Positions 27,877-35,430 of a stretch of DNA of 64,000 nt are shown here, piece by piece (the first letter of the stretch is position 1; each line of letters begins with the position of its first letter). This DNA comes from Brevundimonas abyssalis TAR-001. GTDB taxonomy: Bacteria; Pseudomonadota; Alphaproteobacteria; Caulobacterales; Caulobacteraceae. Made by a program: the position numbers and the translations under genes. The notes beneath the pieces were generated by a model. It saw only the letters and a program-made list of their open reading frames with translations, was not told the DNA's origin and did no database searches. The stretch is taken from NCBI RefSeq assembly GCF_000466985.1, contig NZ_BATC01000003.1:42271-106270 (forward strand), in the 5' to 3' direction.

Positions 27877-28239
27877 ATGATGAATTTCCGCAAGCTGTTC
27901 GTGATCGGCGCCGCAGTCGCCGCCATCGGCGTGGCCGGCGCCTCCATGGCCCAGACCAACGCCCAGAAGTCCATGATCGACGAGGCCAAGGTCGAGGGCG
28001 TGGTGGGCGAGCAGGCCGACGGCTATCTGGGCTTCCGCTCGGGGACGTCGGACTCCGACCTGCAGGAGGCCGTGCGCGTGACCAATGAGGCCCGCCGCCG
28101 CGCCTACGCCTCCCGCGCCGCCGAAACGGGGGTGTCCACCGAGGTGGCCGCCGCGCGCATGTTCGAAGCCCTGCTGCGGGCCCGCCTCGCCGAAGGCGAG
28201 TGGTACCGCAACGCCCAGGGCCAGTGGGTCCAGAACTGA
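27877..28239 (+). CDS. ydbL: YdbL family (DUF1318) periplasmic protein
   Basis: 120-residue exported protein; signal peptide ends GASMAQ. The DUF1318 body contains KVEGVVGEQADGYLGFR, the conserved ARR near the middle, and a C-terminal GEWYRNAQGQWVQ. In E. coli YdbL acts as a chaperone-like factor for the YdbH-YnbE pair. It is third in the operon, with a GGAGGA ribosome-binding site ahead of the ATG. Confidence 0.92.
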   Translation: MMNFRKLFVIGAAVAAIGVAGASMAQTNAQKSMIDEAKVEGVVGEQADGYLGFRSGTSDSDLQEAVRVTNEARRRAYASRAAETGVSTEVAAARMFEALLRARLAEGEWYRNAQGQWVQN

Positions 28240-28257
28240 TCGATCGGGTCTGAACCC

Positions 28258-28587
28258 ATGTCGGCTTCCGCGCCCGTTCCTGGCCCCTGGGGATCCCCGG
28301 CCCCGCCCCGAAAGGGGCCGGGGCCGCGCGGGCGCGCGGCGTTGATCCTGCTGGGCGCCGTCGTTCTGGCGGGCCTGTCGGTGGGGGCGATGGGCCTGGC
28401 CTGGGAGGCCATGGGCGCCGCGCCCATGACTGTTCACGGCTGGATCGCCCTCAGCATCGGCGCGGTGGGAACCGCCCTGCTGACCGCCGGCCTGATGATC
28501 CTGGCCTTCCACTCGCACCGCAGCGGCCACGACGACCGCGTCGAGTCCACCGAGTCGATCAACGAACGGATCAGGCGGCGGTTCTGA
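28258..28587 (+). CDS. Small two-helix membrane protein
   Basis: 109 residues: a Pro-rich cytoplasmic N-terminus (about 1-26), two transmembrane helices (about 27-49 and 60-84), and a charged tail containing HSHRSGHDD and ESINERIRRRF. No family recognised. It follows ydbL by 18 bp on the same strand and may be part of that operon. Its last 17 bp overlap the end of the convergent DNA methyltransferase gene. Confidence 0.65.
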   Translation: MSASAPVPGPWGSPAPPRKGPGPRGRAALILLGAVVLAGLSVGAMGLAWEAMGAAPMTVHGWIALSIGAVGTALLTAGLMILAFHSHRSGHDDRVESTESINERIRRRF

Positions 28588-29700
28588 CCGCGCCCTCCAG
28601 CAGGGGCCGCAGGATCTGATCCGCCAGGGCGCGGACCACCGGCACGGCCACCGCATCCCCCATCAGCTTCAGCGCCGCCACTTCGCTCGTCGGCAGCGCA
28701 TAGCTGTCCGGCAGCCCCATCAGCCGCGCGGCTCCCGCCCCGTCAGACGACGCACCCGGGTCTGGCCGTTCTGACAGACCACCACGAACTGACGCGACGA
28801 GCCGCCCGCGGGCGTGCGCAGGCACCCGGCCAAGCCGTCGAAGCGGATCTCCAGCCGCTGAACCTTCACATCGTTCTCGAGCCGGACACGGCGGTAGGCG
28901 GCGCCGACGCGCCGCTCGCCAGAGGCCGCGGCTGCGTCCAGCCGCGCGCGATGCAGGGGAGACAGCAGGTTCAGCAGGGCGGCCGCCTTGTCCTCATCCA
29001 GCCAGGCGACGGCGTCATCCGGCTGCAGCAGGGCGGCCAGGTCGGTGTTGCGGCGCGGCGGGGCCGACAGGCGCCACCAGACCCAGCCCGCCTTCAGATC
29101 GTCGGGCAGGGCGCCGTGGGCGGCGCGGATGCGGGGGGAATGAAAGGGGTCGGCCCCTTCCCCGGCGCCCGCGACCGGCGGGCGCGAGGCGATGAGGAAC
29201 AGGCGCGGGCGCGACTGGGGCAGCCACAGGGCCGCATCCGCCTCCACCGCCCCGAAGACGTAACCCCCGTCGTGCAGCGCCCGGCACACGGCGGCGAAGT
29301 CCCGCCCCTGATTGGAGGTGAGCAGGCCCATGACGTTCTCGATCACGATCAGGCCCGGCGTCCGACCCTGCCCGGCCAGGCCGGTCATCAGACGCCAGAA
29401 GCCCCAGAAGGCGCCCGAGCGCCGCGCGTCCAGCCCGCCGCGCGCGCCCGCCAGGCTGACGTCCTGACAGGGCGACGACGCCCAGGCCAGATCGGCATGG
29501 CCCGGCAGATCGTCCGGCGTCAGGTCCCAGACGTCGGCCAGTTTCAGGATGTCGGGTTCTGCGTGGTTGGCGCGCCAGCTGGCCGCCTTGGCCCCATCGA
29601 GGTCGTTGGCGAAGGTCGTGCGGAATCCGTGCAGGCCCAGCCCGGCCAGGCCGCCCCCGGCGAAGAACTCGTAAAGGCTGAAGGGCTCGCGATTCGCCAT
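28571..29700 (-). CDS. DNA (cytosine-5-)-methyltransferase, orphan (frameshifted)
   Basis: C5-cytosine DNA methyltransferase. Motif I (FAGGG, residues 13-17), motif IV with catalytic Cys78 in SSPCQD, motif VI ENV at 121-123 and motif VIII (QSRPRLFLIA) are all present. A one-base loss near 28732 (GAGGCC to GAGCC on the coding strand) cuts off the C-terminal motifs; restoring it adds AARLMGLPDSYALP and gives 376 residues. No restriction endonuclease or Vsr gene is next to it, so it is a solitary enzyme. The target sequence cannot be told from the protein. Confidence 0.87.
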
Positions 29701-29783
29701 CCGGCGACGCTAGCCCACCCGGCGCCCCCTTGCACGACTGTCGTCCGCGCGGGCAGTCTGTGACTGCAACCGGAGACCAGATC

Positions 29784-30245
29784 ATGCGCGCGCTCGCCGT
29801 CATCGCCCCCCTCGCCGCCCTGACCCTGACCGCCTGCTCCCAGGGGGAAGCGCCGGATCAGTCCGCGCCCGCGCCGGCCGAGCCGGAGGCGGTCCTGGGC
29901 GAGGTGATCCTGACCGAGCCCCTGCGGGCGCTGGGCACCGAGCCGTTCTGGGCGGTCAATATCGACGGCGACGGCCTGGTCTATTCCGGGGTGGACCGGC
30001 CGGAGGAGCGGGCCCCCAACGCCGGGCCGCAGATGGCGGGAACCACGGCCATGTGGAGCGGCCAGACCGACCAGGGCCGGGTCCTCAGCGTCACCCTGAT
30101 CGAGACCCCATGTTCGGACGGCATGAGCGACCGGACCTATCCCCTGACAGCCCGGGTCGAGATCGGCGAGGAGGTGCTGAACGGCTGCGCCGCCTCGGTG
30201 GACTTCCTGATGAATACGGACGAACGGGGCGAGCCGCGGGCGTGA
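29784..30245 (+). CDS. COG3650-like lipoprotein with GTEPFW motif
   Basis: 153-residue lipoprotein: signal peptide followed by the lipobox LTAC, an acidic/Pro-rich linker, then a small beta domain beginning with the LGTEPFWAVNID motif seen in COG3650 proteins. A Cys pair (TPCSDGM and LNGCAAS) may form a disulfide. The function is unknown in the family. An upstream in-frame start at 29730 adds 18 non-signal-like residues and was rejected. The gene is divergent from the methyltransferase. Confidence 0.75.
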   Translation: MRALAVIAPLAALTLTACSQGEAPDQSAPAPAEPEAVLGEVILTEPLRALGTEPFWAVNIDGDGLVYSGVDRPEERAPNAGPQMAGTTAMWSGQTDQGRVLSVTLIETPCSDGMSDRTYPLTARVEIGEEVLNGCAASVDFLMNTDERGEPRA

Positions 30246-30367
30246 GCGGCGGGTTCGCCCACCGCTGTTTGCCCCGAAATCGCCCAAATTGAGCCTGGAA
30301 AGGGTTCTTCAACCCTTCGCGAACATGATTTATGGCTTGTGACGCGAAACGTCCGGAGCACGCCAAT

Positions 30368-30895
30368 ATGATGAAACGGCTCACCGCCGCCCTGGTTGCG
30401 GCCTCGCTGGGTTTTTTCACCCTGGCCACGCCCCAGACCGCCCGCGCCGATGATCCCTACTGGCAGTGCGTGACCTTCGCGCGCCTGCTGTCGGGCATCC
30501 AGATCTTCGGCGACGCCTGGACCTGGTGGCGTCAGGCCGTCAGCAATTTCCGCACCGGCGAGGCGCCCGAGGCCGGATCGGTGCTGGTGTTCCAGCCCCA
30601 CGGCCGCATGAACCGGGGCCATGTGGCGGTGGTCAGCGACATCCTGACCGAGCGGGTCATCCGCGTCACCCACGCCAACTGGGGCGGCAGCCGCGGCCGG
30701 GTCGAGGAGAACGTCACCGTGGTGGACGTCTCGCCCGCCGGGGACTGGAGCCGGGTCAAGGTCTGGTACAACCCGATCAACGGCCTGGGCTCCACCGTCT
30801 ACCCCACCTACGGCTTCGTCTACCGCAGCGCCGAGAACGCCACGCGCGACGCCATCCAGACCGCCCGCGGCGGCCAGAACCAGGGTCAGCCCTGA
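30368..30895 (+). CDS. Secreted CHAP domain protein
   Basis: 175-residue exported protein with a CHAP (cysteine, histidine-dependent amidohydrolase/peptidase) domain. The catalytic Cys is in WQCVTFAR just after the signal peptide (ends ARADDP), the His in RGHVAVVSD, and a third polar residue in HANWGG. The domain makes up almost the whole mature protein, so it probably trims peptidoglycan peptides or acts on a similar amide. It overlaps the 3' end of the opposing hydrolase gene by 10 bp. The ATG at 30371 is an equally possible start. Confidence 0.85.
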   Translation: MMKRLTAALVAASLGFFTLATPQTARADDPYWQCVTFARLLSGIQIFGDAWTWWRQAVSNFRTGEAPEAGSVLVFQPHGRMNRGHVAVVSDILTERVIRVTHANWGGSRGRVEENVTVVDVSPAGDWSRVKVWYNPINGLGSTVYPTYGFVYRSAENATRDAIQTARGGQNQGQP

Positions 30896-31761
30896 CCGGA
30901 CTCTGACAGACTTCGCCTGAGCGCGGCGCGCGCCGCCTCGGGCTGGATCATCGGAAAGAAGTGGGTTCCTCCCGGGACCGTCTCCACCGTGACGTCGGCG
31001 ATCTGCCCGGGCACGAGGCTGCACGTCGATCCGCGCTCGCCCTTCAGGATATGGACCGGCCGCGCCATGCGGCGGAGCACGGGCCAGGGGTCGTGTCCCT
31101 GGGCGGCGTAGTTCGACGCCTCCCACCCCGGCGCGCAGGTCAGCTCGACGCCGTCCTCCACGTCCCTGAATCCTTCGGCCACATAGTCGGCCAGCGCCTG
31201 TTCGGGCCAGTCCCGGAAAGCGCCCCGGCCGCGATAGGCCTCGATCGCCGCCTCCCGGCTGTCGAACCGGGCGCGGCGGCGCAGGGCCCCGGCCACCAGC
31301 GGATAGCGGCGCGCCATCCGCCCCGCCAGCGGCCAGCTCATCATCAGGGCGGCCGGGCGCGGCAGGATCACCGGATCGAACATGACCACCGACCGCACCC
31401 GGTGCTGGCGGCGCTCGGCGGCCAGAAGGGCCACGACCGCCCCCATGGAATGACCGGCCAGCACCACGGGCGGCCCGCCCACGGCGTCGATGAGGGCGAC
31501 CAGATCGTCGCGGAAATCATGCCAGTTCCGCCGCCAGACCGGATCGGCGGGAAGACCGCTGCGCCCGTGCCCGCGCAGGTCCGGCGCCAGGATGCGCGCG
31601 TCCCGGGCCAGGGGCTCGAGCAGAAAGCGGTAGGTCCCGGCGTTGAAGCCGTTGGCGTGAACGAAGATCAGGTCGACGGGGCGGCCGGGGTCGCCGAGGT
31701 CCAGCCCCGACATCGATCCGCTCTCCTGACCGGAAGCGGCCACGCTCAAGGGTGAGGTCAT
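30886..31761 (-). CDS. Alpha/beta hydrolase
   Basis: 291-residue cytoplasmic alpha/beta-fold hydrolase. The oxyanion region FVHANGFNAGTY, the nucleophile elbow AGHSMG and a late His in PGGTHFFP are visible, while the acid residue is less certain. Substrate unknown. It lies 13 bp downstream of zur on the same strand, so the two are likely co-transcribed, although a link to zinc is not obvious from the protein. Confidence 0.88.
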   Translation of the reverse strand: MTSPLSVAASGQESGSMSGLDLGDPGRPVDLIFVHANGFNAGTYRFLLEPLARDARILAPDLRGHGRSGLPADPVWRRNWHDFRDDLVALIDAVGGPPVVLAGHSMGAVVALLAAERRQHRVRSVVMFDPVILPRPAALMMSWPLAGRMARRYPLVAGALRRRARFDSREAAIEAYRGRGAFRDWPEQALADYVAEGFRDVEDGVELTCAPGWEASNYAAQGHDPWPVLRRMARPVHILKGERGSTCSLVPGQIADVTVETVPGGTHFFPMIQPEAARAALRRSLSESGQG

Positions 31762-31774
31762 GGCCGGTTCCGGG

Positions 31775-32257
31775 TCAGCCCGCGCGGCAGTCGGCGCACA
31801 GGCCGTGGCCTTCGATGGTCACACGCTCCAGCACATAGCCGTTCTGCTCGGCCGGGCCGGACAGGCCGGCGGCGGCCGGCGGGCTGACCTCCACCGCCGC
31901 GCCGCAGCAGTCGCAGATCAGGAAGGCGGCGGCGTGGGCCCGTTCGCCGTGGCTGCAGGCCACATAGGCGCTGATGGAGGCGATGCGGTGGGCCAGGCCC
32001 AGGCGCTCCAGGAATTCGAGGGCGCGGTAGACGGTGGGCGGCTTGGCGGCCTGTCCGTCAGCGCCGTAGGCGGCGATGAGGTCATAGGCCTTGACCGGTT
32101 CGCCTGAGGCCAGCAGCAGCTCCAGCACCCGGCGCCGGGGGCCGGTCATGCGCTCTCCGCGCCGGACGCAGCGCGCCTCTGCGTCGCCGAGGGCGGCGCT
32201 CACGTCGGCCGGACCGAGGCCGGTGTCGTGGCGGTGATGTGCGCAGGCTTCGCCCAT
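31775..32257 (-). CDS. zur: Fur-family zinc uptake regulator (Zur)
   Basis: 160-residue Fur-family repressor. The winged-helix part contains KPPTVYRALEFLERLGLAHRI; the dimer/metal part has CSHGERAHAAAFLICDCC and a C-terminal CADC, giving the two CxxC-like pairs of the structural zinc site. The FLICDCCGAAVEV form is closer to Zur than to Fur. It is expected to repress zinc importers when zinc is plentiful. Palindromes in the divergent promoter region could be operators. Confidence 0.85.
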   Translation of the reverse strand: MGEACAHHRHDTGLGPADVSAALGDAEARCVRRGERMTGPRRRVLELLLASGEPVKAYDLIAAYGADGQAAKPPTVYRALEFLERLGLAHRIASISAYVACSHGERAHAAAFLICDCCGAAVEVSPPAAAGLSGPAEQNGYVLERVTIEGHGLCADCRAG

Positions 32258-32274
32258 GTCCCCCAGCTAATGGC

Positions 32275-32310
32275 TTGCGTTCGGAATCGCAACGCTTCGC
32301 GCCGCGTTGC
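32275..32310. promoter_or_regulatory. Overlapping palindromes in the zur / sapC divergent promoter region
   Basis: TTGCG-N8-CGCAA (32275-32292) overlaps GCAACGC-N8-GCGTTGC (32289-32310). Either could be an operator. They do not match the AT-rich Zur box known from alphaproteobacteria, so the regulator is open. Confidence 0.35.
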
Positions 32311-32368
32311 CGTTGGGGACCTTGTGGGCTAGAAGGCGCGCTTCCCTTTCAACCCGAGCCTCGAGTTC

Positions 32369-33160
32369 ATGTCCGACACCCAAGCGCCCGAAAGCCCGAT
32401 CTCCGGCAACGTCCTGTTCTACAGCCAGCCCGAACCGCTGAATATGGAGCGCCACGGCAAGCTGGGCGTGAACCAGGCCGAGAAGCCCTACGCCTTCGTG
32501 GCCGGCACCAATACGGTGCCCCTGACGGTGACCGAATTCTCGCCCGCCGCCCTGTCCTTCCCGGTCGTCTTCCTGGGCGAGCCCAAGTCGCCGGTGGCGA
32601 TCATGGCCCTGCGTCAGGACCAGAACCTGTTCGTGGACGAGGCGGGGCAGTACCTGTCCAGCGCCTATCTGCCGGCCTTCGTGCGCCGCTATCCCTTCGT
32701 CTTCGCCAATGACGAGGAGAACAAGCGCATGGTTCTGTGCATCGACCGCGGCGCGCCGTTCATCGCCGAAGGCGGCCAGGTGCCCCTGTTCGACGGCGAC
32801 AAGCCCAGCGCCTTCACCGAGCAGGCCATGCAGTTCTGCAACGACTTCGAAATGGAGCGCCAGCGCACCACCCGCTTCGTAGCGATGCTGGAGGAGCTGG
32901 ACCTGTTCGAGATCAAGGAAGCCACCTACACCCCGCGCAACCCGGACGGCTCGCCCGGTCCGGTGCAGAAGCTGGCCCAGTACTACGCCGTGTCCGAGGA
33001 CAAGCTGAAGGCCCTGCCGGCCGAGAAGCTGGCCGAACTGCGCGACAACGGCGCCCTGGGCCAGATCTACGCCCACCTGGTGTCGCTGCTGGGCTGGGAC
33101 CGGCTTGTGGCCATGACCCTGGACCGGGCCGGCCCCGTTCCGGCGGCCGCCAACGCCTGA
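32369..33160 (+). CDS. SapC family protein
   Basis: 263-residue protein of the SapC family (PF07277), whose best known members are linked to surface-layer or outer-surface function. Recognisable parts are EKPYAFVAGTNTVPLTVTEF near the N-terminus, PVVFLGEPKSPVAIMALR, and LPAFVRRYPFVFA. It has no signal peptide or membrane helix. It is a single-gene unit with a strong terminator. The exact molecular role is not known. Confidence 0.88.
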   Translation: MSDTQAPESPISGNVLFYSQPEPLNMERHGKLGVNQAEKPYAFVAGTNTVPLTVTEFSPAALSFPVVFLGEPKSPVAIMALRQDQNLFVDEAGQYLSSAYLPAFVRRYPFVFANDEENKRMVLCIDRGAPFIAEGGQVPLFDGDKPSAFTEQAMQFCNDFEMERQRTTRFVAMLEELDLFEIKEATYTPRNPDGSPGPVQKLAQYYAVSEDKLKALPAEKLAELRDNGALGQIYAHLVSLLGWDRLVAMTLDRAGPVPAAANA

Positions 33161-33183
33161 TTTGACTGACCTGAAAAATGAAG

Positions 33184-33217
33184 GAGGCGGCGGAGCGATC
33201 CGCCGCCTCTTTTTTTT
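33184..33217 (+). terminator. Rho-independent terminator after the SapC gene
   Basis: 11-bp perfect stem GAGGCGGCGGA / TCCGCCGCCTC, GCGA loop and eight T. Confidence 0.93.
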
Positions 33218-33291
33218 GCGCTAACGGCCCTTGGCCTGCTTGAGCGCGCGTTTTTGCGCTAACGGCCCCTGGCCTGCTTGAGCGCGCGTTT
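33218..33291. repeat. Two-copy 38-bp tandem repeat
   Basis: GCGCTAACGGCCCYTGGCCT followed by GCTTGAGCGCGCGTTT occurs at 33218 and 33256 with one base difference, then GCGCTCG begins a third partial copy. It shares CTGCTTGAG with the repeat cluster after lpdA. Confidence 0.8.
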
Positions 33292-33312
33292 GCGCTCGTC
33301 CTGAAAGCCGCG

Positions 33313-33723
33313 TCAGCGGCGGAGCAGCAGGGTCCGCGACAGGCAGGAGAAGACCAGCCGCCCATCCTCGTCCAGCAGATCGTGCTGGGCGATGACGACG
33401 CCCCGGCCGTCGCCGACCGGATCCTTGCCCATGACGGTCATGCGTCCGCGCAGCAGCTCGCCGGAGGGCGGGTTGCGCATGAAGCGCAGGGCGTCCACAG
33501 CAAGACCCTTGCTGACCGCCATGCCGCGCTCGGACTCATCGGCCAGCCTGCGCCACAGGGCATAGACCATGGCATCCGGCGCGCCGTCGGCGGCGGGCCA
33601 GTGGGGTGCGAACCGTTCGATGAAGCCGGCGAGCGCCTCGCCGTCCACAGCACAGGCCCCCATGGGGAGCACCTGACCGACCTGGATGTCCTCGAAATGC
33701 AGGGGGTCGGCCGGTTCGGTCAT
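33313..33723 (-). CDS. MaoC-like hot-dog domain protein
   Basis: 136-residue single-domain protein of the MaoC dehydratase / thioesterase-like hot-dog fold. It begins FEDIQVGQVLPMG, has DALRFMRNPPSGELLRGRMTV in the middle, and ends with a beta-strand typical of the fold (GRLVFSCLSRTLLLRR). The N..PVH-type catalytic motif of enoyl-CoA hydratases is not obvious, so a CoA-ester hydratase activity is uncertain. It follows the oxidoreductase gene by only 2 bp, so the two are probably one transcript. Confidence 0.75.
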   Translation of the reverse strand: MTEPADPLHFEDIQVGQVLPMGACAVDGEALAGFIERFAPHWPAADGAPDAMVYALWRRLADESERGMAVSKGLAVDALRFMRNPPSGELLRGRMTVMGKDPVGDGRGVVIAQHDLLDEDGRLVFSCLSRTLLLRR

Positions 33724-33725
33724 GC

Positions 33726-34745
33726 TCAGGCAGGCTCCTCTGACACCTTGACCAGCAGCTTGCCGTCATGGTCGCCGGTGAACAAGCGGTTCAGCGACTC
33801 CAGCGCCGATTCCAGCCCTTCGTCCACATGGACCTTCCACTGGATTTTCCCTTCGGCCAGCCACGGCCCCATCTCCGCGACCATTTCCCGGGCGCGGGGG
33901 GCGTAGTCCAGCACCAGGAAGCCCTGGATGTTGAGGCGGTGGGTGATGATGCGCGCGAAATTGGGCGAGGGCGGCGGGCGGGTGGCGTTATAGGCCGAGA
34001 TCAGCCCGCACACCGCCATGCGGCCGTGCACGTTCATGCGGTTCCAGACCGCGTTCATGATGTCGCCGCCGACGTTCTCGAAATTGATGTCGATGCCGTC
34101 CGGCGCCAGGCGGTCCAGCGCCTCGCCCACGTCCTCGTTCTTGTAGTCCACGGCGCCGTCGAAGCCGAGCTCCTCGGTCAGCCAGCGGCATTTCTCGGGC
34201 CCGCCGGCGATGCCGATGACCCGGGCCCCCTTCTGCTTGGCGATCTGCCCGGCGATGGAGCCCACGGCGCCGGCGGCGGCGGAGATCACCATGGTCTGGC
34301 CGGGCTCGGGCCGGCACACGTCGGTGACGCCGAAATAGGCGGTCAGACCGGTCATGCCCAGAACGCTGAGATTGGCGGTCAGGGGCAGGCCCGGCGCGCG
34401 GTGCACGGGACGCAGGCCGTCCTCGGGAACCACGGCGTAGAGCGCCCATCCGCCGGACATGGGGGTGACGATGTCGCCCTTCTTGAAGCGTTCGGACTTG
34501 CTGTCCTCGACCACGCCCAGCGTCAGGCCCCGCATGACCTCGCCCAGCTTGACGGCGGGCAGATAGCCTTCGGCGTCGTTCATCCAGGTGCGATTGGTGG
34601 GGTCCAGCGACAGATAGACGGTGCGCACCAGGACTTCGCTGTCCTTGAGGTCAGGAACCGGGCTTTCGACCAGTTCCAGGTCCGTAGGCTGGACCAGGCC
34701 CTTCGGGCGCTGGCGCAGAATCCATTGGCGATTGGTGAGGGCCAT
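33726..34745 (-). CDS. NADP-dependent MDR oxidoreductase (CurA / leukotriene B4 12-hydroxydehydrogenase-like)
   Basis: 339-residue medium-chain reductase without structural zinc Cys motif, of the type that reduces alpha,beta-unsaturated carbonyls. Features: RTVYLSLDPTNRTWMND near the start, the ISAAAGAVGSIAGQIAKQKG nucleotide-binding segment and INFENVGG. The frame is open far upstream, but MALTNRQWILRQRP matches the usual N-terminus, so the ATG at 34745 is preferred. It precedes the MaoC-like gene. The leader on this strand lies next to a probable small RNA. Confidence 0.9.
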   Translation of the reverse strand: MALTNRQWILRQRPKGLVQPTDLELVESPVPDLKDSEVLVRTVYLSLDPTNRTWMNDAEGYLPAVKLGEVMRGLTLGVVEDSKSERFKKGDIVTPMSGGWALYAVVPEDGLRPVHRAPGLPLTANLSVLGMTGLTAYFGVTDVCRPEPGQTMVISAAAGAVGSIAGQIAKQKGARVIGIAGGPEKCRWLTEELGFDGAVDYKNEDVGEALDRLAPDGIDINFENVGGDIMNAVWNRMNVHGRMAVCGLISAYNATRPPPSPNFARIITHRLNIQGFLVLDYAPRAREMVAEMGPWLAEGKIQWKVHVDEGLESALESLNRLFTGDHDGKLLVKVSEEPA

Positions 34746-34799
34746 GTTCGGGTCTCCAGGACGTTTTCTTTCAGGACGCACCTTGACGGGCATCGGCCC

Positions 34800-34833
34800 A
34801 AAAGAAAAGGGCGGGTCCATGAAGGACCCGCCC
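34800..34833 (-). terminator. Rho-independent terminator, minus strand
   Basis: Stem GGGCGGGTCC / GGACCCGCCC with a 5-nt loop, followed on the minus strand by TTTTCTTTT. No annotated minus-strand gene precedes it, which implies a non-coding transcript. Confidence 0.85.
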
Positions 34834-34920
34834 AAGTCAGCATCATCGAGAATGAGGCGCGGAGGCGACAGACTGGCTTGCGCCAGTCTCAAGTCGGGGG
34901 GGCGTCGCCGCCTCCGCATG
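34800..34920 (-). ncRNA. Candidate stress small RNA, GsrN-like
   Basis: Read on the minus strand, about 120 nt: an 11-bp imperfect stem (34859-34917) enclosing a perfect 8-bp hairpin (AGACTGGC-TTGC-GCCAGTCT) and an unpaired run of seven C at 34896-34902. A linker leads to a 10-bp terminator hairpin and TTTTCTTTT. An EcfG-like promoter lies immediately upstream. GsrN of Caulobacter is a sigma-T-dependent sRNA with a C-rich unpaired loop and an intrinsic terminator, so a homologue is plausible. Identity is inferred from architecture, not from alignment. Confidence 0.5.
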
Positions 34921-34925
34921 ATGAG

Positions 34926-34950
34926 AACACGGACCCCCGCCCCCGGTTCC
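34926..34950 (-). promoter_or_regulatory. Candidate EcfG-type promoter for the small RNA
   Basis: On the minus strand GGAAC (34950-34946), a 16-bp spacer and TGTT (34929-34926). One base differs from the GGAAC-N16/17-CGTT consensus. Transcription would begin near 34920. Confidence 0.45.
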
Positions 34951-35078
34951 CGCGCCCTGAAATTAATTCGTGCGTGACGCGAACAGCCAAGCTTCGGAAC
35001 GGCCAAGCCTCCGACACGTTTGCCTTGGGACAGCAACCGGGACCGCTCTCAAGACCGGCCCAGATACGGAGCATCATC

Positions 35079-35369
35079 ATGACCCAACAGCCGCCCAACG
35101 ATCCCGGAAACTCCGACGACCACGGCCCGGTGGTGTCGCCCCAGCGGGCGCGTCAGGGCCGCGGCGGCATCCGGATCCTGCTGGTGATGATCGTGTCCCT
35201 GGTGCTGATCGTGCTGATCTACATGCTGCTGTGGGGCGGAACCCAGGAAGAGCTCGGCGAACTGGAGACCGTGCCCGAAGAGGCGGCCGCGGCCCGGACC
35301 TTCGAGGGGGACTCCTCGTCTCCGCCGCTGCCCGCCGACGGCGAACCGACGCCCGCCACGCCGGAGTAA
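35079..35369 (+). CDS. Small single-pass membrane protein
   Basis: 96 residues: a polar N-terminus (MTQQPPNDPGNSDDHG), a basic stretch, one strongly hydrophobic helix (about 32-52, ILLVMIVSLVLIVLIYMLLW), and an acidic/Pro-rich outer tail. No family recognised. The start codon was placed at the ATG after GGAGCATCATC. It is monocistronic and ends at a bidirectional terminator shared with phyR. Confidence 0.7.
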   Translation: MTQQPPNDPGNSDDHGPVVSPQRARQGRGGIRILLVMIVSLVLIVLIYMLLWGGTQEELGELETVPEEAAAARTFEGDSSSPPLPADGEPTPATPE

Positions 35370-35375
35370 GACAAA

Positions 35376-35406
35376 CAAAAAGGCCCGGCGGATCGCCGGG
35401 CCTTTC
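35376..35406. terminator. Bidirectional terminator between the small membrane protein gene and phyR
   Basis: 9-bp stem GGCCCGGCG / CGCCGGGCC with A-tract on one side (AAACAAAAA) and TTT on the other. It is stronger in the minus (phyR) direction, where it is followed by TTTTTGTTT. Confidence 0.88.
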
Positions 35407-35430
35407 CAATTGCGGGTCGTGTCGTCTGGA

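Larger units (their letters stand above)
34746..35078. other. Gene-less region holding a structured RNA candidate
   Basis: 333 bp with no protein gene. Its left half contains two strong hairpins and a T-tract read on the minus strand (see the ncRNA entry). The right part (34951-35078) is plain and includes the leader of the small membrane protein. Confidence 0.7.

Noticed and set aside
32275..32310. Zur box
   Set aside because: The palindromes are GC-rich (TTGCG/CGCAA), unlike the AT-rich Zur operators known in alphaproteobacteria; kept only as unspecified operators.
33218..33291. CRISPR array
   Set aside because: Only two full repeats in direct tandem with no spacers, and no cas genes.
34746..35036. 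N-terminal extension of the MDR oxidoreductase
   Set aside because: The extension has low-complexity noise and translates the RNA hairpins; the family N-terminus begins at 34745.
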